Assembly (NCBI GenBank): GCA_041671525.1
Contig: JBAZBJ010000019.1
Coordinates: forward strand, 1-14,409
Direction of reading: 5' to 3'
Origin: UBA11098 sp041671525
GTDB taxonomy: Bacteria; Patescibacteriota; Minisyncoccia; Moranbacterales; UBA2206
Length of the DNA stretch: 14,409 nucleotides
Part shown: positions 6,301 through 12,786 of the stretch, piece after piece
Layout: each line of letters starts with the position of its first letter
How positions within the stretch are numbered: position 1 is the stretch's first letter
Translations under genes and position numbers: made by a program
Notes under the pieces: generated by a model
Told to the model about the DNA's origin: nothing
The model's input: the letters and a program-made list of their open reading frames with translations, nothing else
The model's database searches: none

Positions 6301-9300
6301 GAAGGTGATGTAAAATCTACAGTCTCAGAAGCATATTTTCCAACAGCGATGTAACCTGATGCAACTTCTCTTGAAGCTGAAGTATCCTGATAATAGCTTT
6401 CAGCATCTCCTTCTAAGTATACTCTATAATATGCACCTGAATTCTTTCCTGCAAAAATATGATAATAAACCTTGTATTGTGAAGTAGGAGGAACTGTAAC
6501 ACTAGTAAATGAAATCTCGTCAAATCTTCCATAAAATTGAGGTGGTGAAGAAGGCTCAGTTATAGAAGAAATTACATCTGCTCCGTTAGGGTAATTTACA
6601 GAAGGATAAGCCTTGCAGAATTTGTCTCCTAAGAATTTCTCCATAGTTCTTGCTTCAAATGCAGCAAGCACATTCTTGCCGTAATAATTTGTAAAGTAAT
6701 CCATTGAAGACCTGGCATTATCTAATGCTTTCTTTGCAAACATATATTCTCCTCCGCCTTTTGCTCCTTGGTCAAAAATTGTAGAAATTAGATTAGGCAA
6801 TGCTGCTTTCACCACTGGAGTTAGCTGCCTCCAGAAAAAGTCGCAGATGTACATGCTATTTAATTCATCACATACTCCAACAGTCTCTCCTTTATCTAGC
6901 GCAGTTTGCAGGCAGTCTCTGTAAGCTTCTTGGACAGAAAGCCAAGCATCAATTCCCGCCTGCACTCCGGTTAGGCATACTGGAAAGAAAATTCCTTCTT
7001 TAAAGTTAGGCAGGCAAAGCATTATGCTTCCGATAATTCCTGACTGCACAACATCTTTCACAGGATAAACTCCTCCAAGATCACATCTGCTTGAAGGGCA
7101 TACTACTGGATCGCACACATTGAATAAAAGCTGGCACTCTTTTGGTGACATGAAATCCTGGCATCTTATCTCGCTTATTTCAGCAGCAGGCCTGCCAACA
7201 TCTATGCCTTCTCCATTAATTGCAATTTTTTTAATTCCTGCTTCATATTGGGTTTTCGCTGTGTTTACTGCCTTAACTGCATTATCAACTAATTTCTTTA
7301 CTTCTGCAGGGTTATCAATTCCTGGAAATTGTTCGTAAGTTTTCTCATTTAGCAAATCAATCATCTTGCAAACATCATCTCCTGAAATAAATTCTTCCAT
7401 TCCATTATCTCCAACATTGCAAAGCCAAAAGCTTCTTAATCTTCCAGATTCATCAAATGCTGGAATATTTCCCATGACAGGAACAGTTTGCTTGGTAGCT
7501 GCATACCACCCATTTGCTTTATCAAAAACAGCTACTGCAGGCTGGCCTTTGTAAGGCTCTGTTTCATAATATCTTACTTCTGGATTTTTGTATTTGTTGT
7601 TATAGCCTTCAGATGTAGATCTCTCAAAATACATTGTTTTTAATTCTTGCAGTATGCTGCTGCCTTCAGCCACTCTTTTTCCAGAATCATCATAAACCAT
7701 TAGGCCTTGTTCATCACTGTCAACTGGCATGACTTTTCCTCCTGTATCCTTAAGAAGGACATAATAGAATTTTCCATTCTCTGTCTTTGATTGCATTGCA
7801 ACAACAGGCGCATCTGCTGCTACTCCTTCAAGCCCAAGATTCTCTGCTGTATCTCCCTGATAAATAAATCTTTCATAGCCTTTTCCGCCAACTGAAAGCA
7901 TATGGCTTATCGGTATTCCAGATTTAGCATATAAAGCCGCCTTCTCACCATAATTATCATTTTCCTTTTTCAATTCTGAAAAAATACTATAAAGCCTGTT
8001 TTTCGCGAGAGTCTTCAAATCTGCATTAGCTTCATTATTCTGCAATACACCAGAATAAAGTTCAATCTCTTTTGCTTGTTCTAAATTATAATTGCCTTCT
8101 TGCCAGCTTTCATAACCAAGAATTGTTTGTATTTCCTTTATGTTAATATCTTCTCCTTCGCCATTAGGATCTGAGAAACTAGTTCCTAAGTTGGCTATTG
8201 TATTTCTAACCTGTTTGGAATAATCCTGCATCAAGCCGGTTGTACTGACACTTTTATCCAATCCATCTGCTTCAAGATGATTATTTTCCAATTCTTTCAT
8301 TTTTGTATTTTGGCTTTCAATCTCTTTTGCTACAACATTCACTTCTTTCTCAATATCCTCCGCACTTCCAAGCAAGCAGGCTTCTTCACCCTCGCTGTTA
8401 CCCTTACATCTTTCATACCAGCCGCTAGCTCCCCTCATAATTGTGCTTCTGGCAATTGACTCTCCGCTTATTCCATTAAGCAGATTATATGCAACTAATC
8501 CAACTGCAGTATAAGTGCATGCACTTTGCAAAGCAGTGTTAGTCTTGTTAAGTGCATCTGAGATTTTCTGGAATTTGGCTATTGAGCTGTTAGTTTGGTT
8601 TATGAGCTGGTTTATTTTGTCTGGTGCAAGCTGGATTGCCCGTTTCTCAATTCCAATCTTAAAATTAAAATCAACGCTTGATTGGCCATCTTTAACATTT
8701 GAGCGCACAGAAACTTTAGCAGATTTAACAAGATTTATTTCAGTTACACTAAAAGTATACCCTTCTATGCTAAAAGGAGAATCCAGCTTCACTTCTCTTT
8801 CTTGGGTATTAAGTACTTTTCCACCTGTTTTGGATAAAACAGTTTTAAGCTTTATCGTGTTCTCATCTTTAATGTCCATTAGTTTAATGCTTTCGCCCAA
8901 GCCTTCAGTTCTAAAGCTATCCAAATCTATTTGTGAATTTTTCAATAAAGTAACAGAAGAACTCTCTCCATTAGGGCCTTTTATCAAAATCTTTGCACTG
9001 AAATCTTCTTCATTAGGTTCATACACTCCTTCCAAAGAGATTTCTCTAGCCTTTCCATTTATCATAACATATCTTGTTGAAATTTTTGAGTTGGAAATCT
9101 TAGAAGGTTTGCAAAAATCTGAAATTCTTTTTTCATCTTGAGAATATTTTTCCTTAAATTCATCACAGAATTCGAGAATGCTTTCATTCTGGCCAACCTT
9201 AGCCATTAGCTCAATTTTGTTATACAGCGCTTCTTCTCCCAAATCTAAATTATCATAAGTTTCAGAATTGAAATTAGCAAGGATTTCTTCATAATCTTCT

Positions 9301-9401
9301 AGTGCGTTCTGATATAATTCTAAAAACTCAGCATCATCAAGCTTAATATTTTTATTAATTGCAAACCCCACAATTTGAACTTTTCCTCCAAACACTTCCA
9401 C
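3336..9401 (-). CDS. Giant secreted multidomain protein, C-terminal part (frameshifted from the upstream ORF)
   Basis: Numbered from the GTG at 9401, this 2021-residue stretch is probably the bulk of one protein that starts at 10738. In order: TPR-like helices (about 22-96); beta-rich region (100-255); coiled-coil helices (about 262-295 and 345-375); a long mixed region; a Cys-rich hydrophobic domain (747-860, from CQDFMSPKECQ to FFWRQ); a beta-sandwich-like segment from about 950; a papain-fold CHAP/NlpC-P60-like domain (1265-1418) with candidate catalytic C1302 and H1371; an acidic helical linker with LYDEKLITKEEHSYLQ, slightly SHOCT-like; two aromatic modules (1503-1673, 1674-1845); and a second papain-like domain (1852-2009) with D1887 and E1959 in place of Cys and His. 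GTG is a poor start: coding-like sequence continues upstream in frame, and this stretch has no signal peptide of its own. I infer an extracellular or surface protein, possibly a hydrolase or transglutaminase-like enzyme; its substrate is unknown. Confidence 0.8.
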   Translation of the reverse strand: MEVFGGKVQIVGFAINKNIKLDDAEFLELYQNALEDYEEILANFNSETYDNLDLGEEALYNKIELMAKVGQNESILEFCDEFKEKYSQDEKRISDFCKPSKISNSKISTRYVMINGKAREISLEGVYEPNEEDFSAKILIKGPNGESSSVTLLKNSQIDLDSFRTEGLGESIKLMDIKDENTIKLKTVLSKTGGKVLNTQEREVKLDSPFSIEGYTFSVTEINLVKSAKVSVRSNVKDGQSSVDFNFKIGIEKRAIQLAPDKINQLINQTNSSIAKFQKISDALNKTNTALQSACTYTAVGLVAYNLLNGISGESIARSTIMRGASGWYERCKGNSEGEEACLLGSAEDIEKEVNVVAKEIESQNTKMKELENNHLEADGLDKSVSTTGLMQDYSKQVRNTIANLGTSFSDPNGEGEDINIKEIQTILGYESWQEGNYNLEQAKEIELYSGVLQNNEANADLKTLAKNRLYSIFSELKKENDNYGEKAALYAKSGIPISHMLSVGGKGYERFIYQGDTAENLGLEGVAADAPVVAMQSKTENGKFYYVLLKDTGGKVMPVDSDEQGLMVYDDSGKRVAEGSSILQELKTMYFERSTSEGYNNKYKNPEVRYYETEPYKGQPAVAVFDKANGWYAATKQTVPVMGNIPAFDESGRLRSFWLCNVGDNGMEEFISGDDVCKMIDLLNEKTYEQFPGIDNPAEVKKLVDNAVKAVNTAKTQYEAGIKKIAINGEGIDVGRPAAEISEIRCQDFMSPKECQLLFNVCDPVVCPSSRCDLGGVYPVKDVVQSGIIGSIMLCLPNFKEGIFFPVCLTGVQAGIDAWLSVQEAYRDCLQTALDKGETVGVCDELNSMYICDFFWRQLTPVVKAALPNLISTIFDQGAKGGGEYMFAKKALDNARSSMDYFTNYYGKNVLAAFEARTMEKFLGDKFCKAYPSVNYPNGADVISSITEPSSPPQFYGRFDEISFTSVTVPPTSQYKVYYHIFAGKNSGAYYRVYLEGDAESYYQDTSASREVASGYIAVGKYASETVDFTSPSGYSRMCIRVNDYEECGFKQVSTSAAVDFINDKYMEEQASQKEITTEAACISGTISLYSIFNINPQSMAENAINPALYSKGIVRVCATENPGRGTDAYAGMNNSRWVEVGYCGEENIRCYIDTESIKDAIISKNITDETLTELSKNYLDILGQENQILSDDEFSGKVEEIKKANETKKISLVNGIIERVYMNSQKAYLLLLRRNAYSNLAKLDFAKKAEARAKAAGQGTSEEASVIRSRILAVAKAFADKGYDETRIDVDGNVKKDKVCATFVSHVLVDAGVKAEGISWSKDAICSCNAIDVLISIFESNNNFVEVNKNNLQQGDMVILGYKTERTQHITIFSYYSKDKKSVNVYGDPGDRKSDTAQLETYTINGDWYVYRAFRYTGGVEELKAEAEAVAPEEHIDLDTAIAEAENKEGTYSESAENKKLIDGLYDEKLITKEEHSYLQTKGTMEELQILLESKKIGLVEAPIFEYKDGRIATNLYYKYTNKWYWSSDSKNWIPAPTGGFFGFLLKGDNKEFIQKLGAEDYAGGLKLLIQRLDADKGRLIKPSIHTEFVDMDVNKQFTYKYNKNILLFRFVNNKWQWKINGKTEWGYGACMPAGSCNEPAALTAQLESEDFYGGAEMIFYVNKESPGGVIPSLVFEYKDGGVSDYYYKYENNWYSSPDNKNWLPVPNVEFFSFAVPEDDKNFIESLEGKSYLKGLELMINRMVKAGNSATIHTEKVDMDYTKKFTYRYDGMTFYFKYTNGWVWQKPDARSWNSEVCEPEGDCGEPIRLISELKGREFEEGVGILFYGERTSYEDVPEVADKVVETESKESAFSKIILDVAKEFESQDYDEFRLENGKQLTTNVDARFISHVLVDAGVAEKDIEWFSDESCSCDNRENLVSTLEANSNFLDISIIDGNNLQAGDIVVLSLNDKKIYEIGIFANYIFSPTKKTILMYADPGSNKNVTLQSIVLGQTPNNWSIYEAFRYDSSFRDVSGSAH
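3375..3848 (-). repeat. Second (degenerate) papain-fold domain copy
   Basis: Residues 1852-2009 of the 9401-start protein align end to end with residues 1265-1418. Shared landmarks are SHVLVDAGV, the CSC pair followed by a helix, NNLQ.GD.V.L, a Y.DPG turn and a final AFRY. At the catalytic positions the second copy has D1887 for C1302 and E1959 for H1371, so it is probably not an active hydrolase. Confidence 0.75.
3867..4382 (-). repeat. Aromatic module copy 2 (residues 1674-1845)
   Basis: This is the second copy of a roughly 171-residue module. It starts with FEYKDGG at F1678 and has a half-repeat at F1767 (FTYRYDG). Each half has a Y/F-rich strand followed by N..W, as in YYKYENNWY and FKYTNGWVW. 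Copy 2 also keeps the EPEGDCGEP segment matching MPAGSCNEP of copy 1. Confidence 0.75.
4383..4895 (-). repeat. Aromatic module copy 1 (residues 1503-1673)
   Basis: This first copy has half-repeats starting FEYKDGR (F1507) and FTYKYNK (F1600), with YYKYTNKWYW and FRFVNNKWQW. With copy 2 there are four half-units, at 1507, 1600, 1678 and 1767. IHTEFVDMD and IHTEKVDMD mark the equivalent linkers. I do not recognise the fold. The exposed Trp/Tyr pattern suggests a binding module, which is inference. Confidence 0.75.
5148..5609 (-). repeat. First (putatively active) papain-fold domain copy
   Basis: Residues 1265-1418 resemble CHAP/NlpC-P60 cysteine hydrolases. A Cys starts the core helix in VCATFVSHVLVDAGV (C1302). 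LQQGDMVIL forms the typical L.pGD strand. H1371 sits in the strand TQHITIFSYY, and VYGDPGD (D1390) follows as a possible third residue. The Cys-His spacing of 69 residues is reasonable for the fold. The family call is by motif only. Confidence 0.65.
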
Positions 9402-9569
9402 TTCAGAATTTGCATTTTCTTTGTAACTAAGCTTGTAAGGAATACTCCAGCCTTTCCCAATAATCTTTGTAAGCCAGACACTCTTGCCTTCAATAAAATT
9501 TCCAATACTGTCTAATGCGGCTATAAAACCGCTATCCTCTTTTGAAGAAGAAACTGCAATTGAGCTACA
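9402..9569 (-). other. In-frame coding extension and probable frameshift site joining the two halves of the giant gene
   Basis: The reading frame of the 2021-codon ORF stays open from 9401 up to a TGA at 9570-9572, and contains no ATG, GTG or TTG in that stretch. It reads like protein (for example SGFIAALDSIGNFIEGKS, then VWLTKIIGKGWSIPYKL). The upstream ORF stops at 9521, so the frames overlap by about 49 bases. One extra A in the A4 run at 9540-9543 (minus strand) would join them as LQFLLQK-EDSGFIAAL, giving a continuous protein of about 2467 residues. A true mutation, an assembly error or programmed slippage at C-AAA-AG are all possible; the first two are more likely. Confidence 0.75.
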
Positions 9570-10738
9570 TCAGCTAATTCACTCTCACTAAGCTCAGCTT
9601 TCTTTTCAGGAGTTTCAATAAAATACAAGTATAAATCATTTAAATTTCCAGTTTCCTTTTTTGTTCCTATATAGCCAAGATAAACATACTTATTTCCATT
9701 CTGATATAAGAAATCGCCTAAGCCAGCTTCTTTATCTTCGCCATTAATTTTTAATTTTATCATTGGAAAAATCTCAAGCGGAAAAGCTTTGTTCTTAAAA
9801 AAGCCGTCTTGGTCTTCATTGCATTTTATTTCAACTTTTTCGGCTATGCCATTATCACTCATGCTCTTGACCATACATTTGTTGTCTAAGAATGGCTCAT
9901 TTATTCTAACTTCAATTACCCCAGAATCAACTTTTAATCTAACTTTTCGTTCAGGATTTTTCATGCCTTCAAGCTTTAATTCAAAGCCAGCAAGGCAGTC
10001 AAACCCAGGAAGATAAATATTCTCAGATTTCTGGCCGTCTTTTATTGTAACGCTTTTAATTTTTTTATCGTCGTTATAAATAGCAATTGTTGCTTCATCT
10101 TTTCCAATATTCTCAACTCTTAGATATCCCTTCCCTTCCCAAAACGCATATTGGTTTTTTTGCGTTTCCCAGTCTTCATCACTCAATAGAGAAAGGTAAA
10201 AAGTTGCGTCCCCAACACCATAAGATTTCTTGATGTCATATTTCAGCTTTGCACTTAAATTTCCCTGTACAAAATCAGGCATTGCAGATTCATTCGCTTG
10301 TTTTTTTAAAGTAATCACTACATAACCTGCGTTGTTCAATACTTTATTATTTACATTGCTGTCTTTCGCTCCTAATGCCTTATTTGCCGGGTAAAAGCCT
10401 ATTCCTTTAACCTCTTTAGGATAATTCTCTTTTGAAAAAGAAACGCTTTCAATTGCACTTATATCAAGAATAGGATTTATCTTTGTTGCTCCAAGCTCAC
10501 AATACACAGAAACATCCTGCTCTTCAAGCAAGTCACTTCTCACTACTTGAGGTGTGCAGCCAAAAGGAGTTATCTGCACTAAAAAGTCTGTTCCTTCTTT
10601 GCATGTAGCCTCATCAGCATTTCCAGAACGAATATTAATGAAAGGTGAGTTCTGTACATTTGTCTTTGAAGCTGCAGAGACTAAGCTGATTAAAACTAAT
10701 CCTATTGCCAGCGTCAGTAAAATGTTTCTAATCTTCAT
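9521..10738 (-). CDS. Giant secreted protein, N-terminal part with Sec signal peptide
   Basis: The 405-codon ORF starts with a Sec signal peptide: basic MKIRN, a hydrophobic core to about residue 20, and a probable cut after SA or SAA at 22-23. The mature part opens with a Cys-containing block including ITPFGCTPQVVRSDLLEEQD, which I recall from large conserved secreted proteins of Pacearchaeota and Woesearchaeota (memory, not a search). Beta-rich segments follow. Its last natural residues are LQFLLQK near 400; the final RIAVL is probably out-of-frame tail. The ATG overlaps the stop of the 610-residue gene as ATGA, indicating translational coupling within an operon. It most likely supplies the export signal and N-terminus of the 2021-codon ORF downstream. 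Confidence 0.8.
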   Translation of the reverse strand: MKIRNILLTLAIGLVLISLVSAASKTNVQNSPFINIRSGNADEATCKEGTDFLVQITPFGCTPQVVRSDLLEEQDVSVYCELGATKINPILDISAIESVSFSKENYPKEVKGIGFYPANKALGAKDSNVNNKVLNNAGYVVITLKKQANESAMPDFVQGNLSAKLKYDIKKSYGVGDATFYLSLLSDEDWETQKNQYAFWEGKGYLRVENIGKDEATIAIYNDDKKIKSVTIKDGQKSENIYLPGFDCLAGFELKLEGMKNPERKVRLKVDSGVIEVRINEPFLDNKCMVKSMSDNGIAEKVEIKCNEDQDGFFKNKAFPLEIFPMIKLKINGEDKEAGLGDFLYQNGNKYVYLGYIGTKKETGNLNDLYLYFIETPEKKAELSESELADVAQLQFLLQKRIAVL

Positions 10739-12567
10739 TTTAAATTAATCTCCAATCCTTTTTCTTCGAACAAAACATAATTATCCTGAAGTTGCTGTAA
10801 TGAACTTGGTTTTGGCAGGCTCTGTACATTTATTTCTATGCTTTTTGAATTTTGAATCTCATACTCTGTAACAGGATATTCTTGTTTGCCTCCTCCTGCT
10901 AAAGCATTGGAAATTATTTGTTCAGGAATATCCACATCAAAGCACTTCTCTGTTTCAGTTTGAATTATCCCTAAAATCGAGCTTGGAACTTTGACACATT
11001 GTTGATAATTCCCCTGTAGCTTCATCGAAGATTCTTCATAGATATAAACCTGCACTTCATAATCTCCTTCTGACAGCTCAACTATTTTTTGTTCAGGGTA
11101 AGAAACAAACTTGGACTTGTCTCCTATGAAATTGATTATTGCCTTGCCGTTATAGCTTGCCCCATTAAGCTTTAGGTTTACTTGTAAGGGATGAGTTCTA
11201 GGAAGTATTACATCTATGCTTCCTCCACTAACACTTGAAAACACTTGTTTAGTTTCTTCAAAACCATTCGCTTTAGCAATTATTTGAGCATTTGCACATT
11301 GTGGGAACTCGCCTTCAAGTATGCCGTTTTCAGCTTTTCCAATATAACATGATTCTCCCAAGCATTCAAAAGATATGTCTGCACTTACTGAATTAAGATC
11401 TGAATCAAAAGTCCTAACTTCAATCTGTGAATTCTTGTATTTGCAAACCTCATTTCCATATTCTAAAGCATCAGCTTCCAGGGCTTTTCTAGGCATATTT
11501 CCCTGAATGATAACAGCAAGCGGAAATTGAAAAATTTCCTGGCCTACACTAACTTGTACAAGTATAGGATATTTCATGCTATAAACAAAATGATATGGAA
11601 CATAACAAAAGCCCAAGATTCCAAGGCCTGCCTGGTTTCCAACTGGCTGTGCAATTAGCGCATTTCCTTGAGAAGGCAGAACTTCAAAACTATGAGCCCA
11701 CTCTTTAGAATTTAAGAAATTCACATCACCCGCATTTATATTAGCAACAAAATATTCATCTTTGTCATTTCTCAAAGTATAATCTCCTCCCTTCACTTTT
11801 ATAGACTGGGTATTTTGCTCTATTGCATCTTGCAATTCAACAAAGACTTCATCAGTACTCCAAAGTTTAGGGCTGCAGGATAATTCAACACCATCAACAG
11901 GTGCATAAAGCCTCAAAGTATCAACCCCATACTGCTCCAAGAACAAGCTATCTTGCTCATAGTCATAAACTTTTTTCGCTGAATCATATAATCTGCCAAG
12001 TGCAGAACTTACTTCAGTTTTATAGGTTGCAACAAACGCGCTTTCTTCATTTTTCTTAAATTCAGTATTCATAGCCAAAGTAATCACAATTTTGCTCTCG
12101 GTTACACTCACTCTAGCTCTTGGCTCGCCTTGGTTGATTTCCATTCCCTGCTGATAATATTCTTCAAAGTCACACTCTCTTATCCTTCCTTCAATAAAGT
12201 TTTCTAACTGCTTCTCCATATCTCTTTTTGAAGGCACTTGCTGCTTTTCTATGCCATTGCCTGAAACATAATACCAATAAGGCACTGGTGTTCCAAGAAA
12301 ATCTAATTGAGAGGAAAAGGGCATATACTCGCTTCCAGGCTGAAACTCAGGTAGTTCAATATAGCCCCCCTGGCTTTCAAGTACACTCACCCCAATATTA
12401 GTTTCATCTTCTATGCATGAAACAAGCTTTCTATAAGCTGGCTGCAAGTCTGCAGGAATGTTAGTAACGCTTAAAGAATTTCTTAAGACAAAGAAAAGCA
12501 CGACACTTGCAACTATAACTATCCCAATAATAATAAAAACTGTTAATTGCCCCTTTTTACTTTTCAT
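10735..12567 (-). CDS. Surface protein with class III (pilin-like) signal peptide/anchor
   Basis: The 610-residue product starts MKSKKGQLTVFIIIGIVIV. A short basic segment, G6-Q7 and a hydrophobic helix to about 28 match archaeal class III signal peptides cut by the prepilin peptidase EppA between G and Q. An uncut membrane anchor is the alternative. The rest is extracytoplasmic: CIEDETNIGVSVLESQGGYIELP near 51-73 matches a block I recall as widespread in Pacearchaeota and Woesearchaeota, followed by mixed alpha/beta sequence and carboxypeptidase-like or Ig-like beta segments near 490-540 (LKLNGASYNGKAIINF). Scattered Cys could form disulfides. A G-rich stretch (GGGGGG) precedes the ATG by about 8 bases and could be a ribosome binding site. 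It overlaps the small upstream ORF by 11 bases and the giant gene by 4, so all three look co-transcribed. Its exact role is unknown. Confidence 0.85.
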   Translation of the reverse strand: MKSKKGQLTVFIIIGIVIVASVVLFFVLRNSLSVTNIPADLQPAYRKLVSCIEDETNIGVSVLESQGGYIELPEFQPGSEYMPFSSQLDFLGTPVPYWYYVSGNGIEKQQVPSKRDMEKQLENFIEGRIRECDFEEYYQQGMEINQGEPRARVSVTESKIVITLAMNTEFKKNEESAFVATYKTEVSSALGRLYDSAKKVYDYEQDSLFLEQYGVDTLRLYAPVDGVELSCSPKLWSTDEVFVELQDAIEQNTQSIKVKGGDYTLRNDKDEYFVANINAGDVNFLNSKEWAHSFEVLPSQGNALIAQPVGNQAGLGILGFCYVPYHFVYSMKYPILVQVSVGQEIFQFPLAVIIQGNMPRKALEADALEYGNEVCKYKNSQIEVRTFDSDLNSVSADISFECLGESCYIGKAENGILEGEFPQCANAQIIAKANGFEETKQVFSSVSGGSIDVILPRTHPLQVNLKLNGASYNGKAIINFIGDKSKFVSYPEQKIVELSEGDYEVQVYIYEESSMKLQGNYQQCVKVPSSILGIIQTETEKCFDVDIPEQIISNALAGGGKQEYPVTEYEIQNSKSIEINVQSLPKPSSLQQLQDNYVLFEEKGLEINLK

Positions 12568-12694
12568 GCTGCTTTCCCCCCAAGATATGTTTTTTTATCA
12601 ATTCAATAATTTCGCTGTTAATATCCCTTTTAAGATTCTCTTTAAATTTCTCCCAAAGTTTCTCATCCTCTATAAGAAGCAAATATTTTTTCAA
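12557..12694 (-). CDS. Small 45-residue protein, possibly ribbon-helix-helix-like, TTG start
   Basis: This ORF has no ATG; the best start is TTG at 12694, preceded by GGGG six bases upstream. The protein begins KKYLLLIEDEKLWEKF, continues with KRDINSEIIELIKKHI and ends GGKQHEK. A short strand followed by two amphipathic helices resembles the ribbon-helix-helix pattern of small archaeal DNA-binding proteins and antitoxins, though it is short and lacks an obvious basic strand. Its stop lies inside the start of the 610-residue gene, so translation may be coupled. A TATA box lies about 42 bp upstream of TTG, giving a short leader. Palindromes just beyond the TATA box could be its operator. All of this rests on composition and context. 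Confidence 0.5.
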   Translation of the reverse strand: MKKYLLLIEDEKLWEKFKENLKRDINSEIIELIKKHILGGKQHEK

Positions 12695-12727
12695 CTTAAA
12701 CCCCTTTTCTTAATTTTACTAGAAAAA

Positions 12728-12741
12728 TTTAATATATAAAT
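12728..12741 (-). promoter_or_regulatory. TATA box of the surface-protein operon
   Basis: On the minus strand ATTTATATATTAAA is centred about 42 bp upstream of the TTG of the 45-residue ORF. Transcription should start near 12710, leaving a leader of about 16 bases that contains the GGGG element. This is the only good promoter seen for the operon running to 3336. Confidence 0.55.
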
Positions 12742-12750
12742 GTTTCTTAT

Positions 12751-12782
12751 TAACTAAATTAGTAACTAACTTACTTAGTAAG
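12751..12782. repeat. Cluster of short palindromes TTAGTAACTAA / CTTACTTAGTAAG
   Basis: TTAGTAACTAA (12759-12769) and CTTACTTAGTAAG (12770-12782) are each palindromic around a single central base and abut each other. TAACTAA occurs twice (12751, 12763) and TTAGTAA twice (12759, 12775). They lie between the stop of the Cys-rich gene and the operon TATA box, so they could be operator sites or part of a transcript end. Confidence 0.5.
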
Positions 12783-12786
12783 AGAA

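Noticed and set aside
8515..9141. A 208-codon plus-strand ORF inside the giant gene.
   Set aside because: It is antisense to strongly coding sequence, lacks a promoter and recognisable domain, and has the composition of a shadow frame. The shorter plus-strand frames between 3839 and 8459 were dropped for the same reason.
9399..9401. GTG as the genuine start of a separate 2021-residue protein.
   Set aside because: Coding-like sequence continues in frame for 56 codons upstream, no ribosome binding site or promoter is evident, and an exported type of protein would lack a signal peptide.
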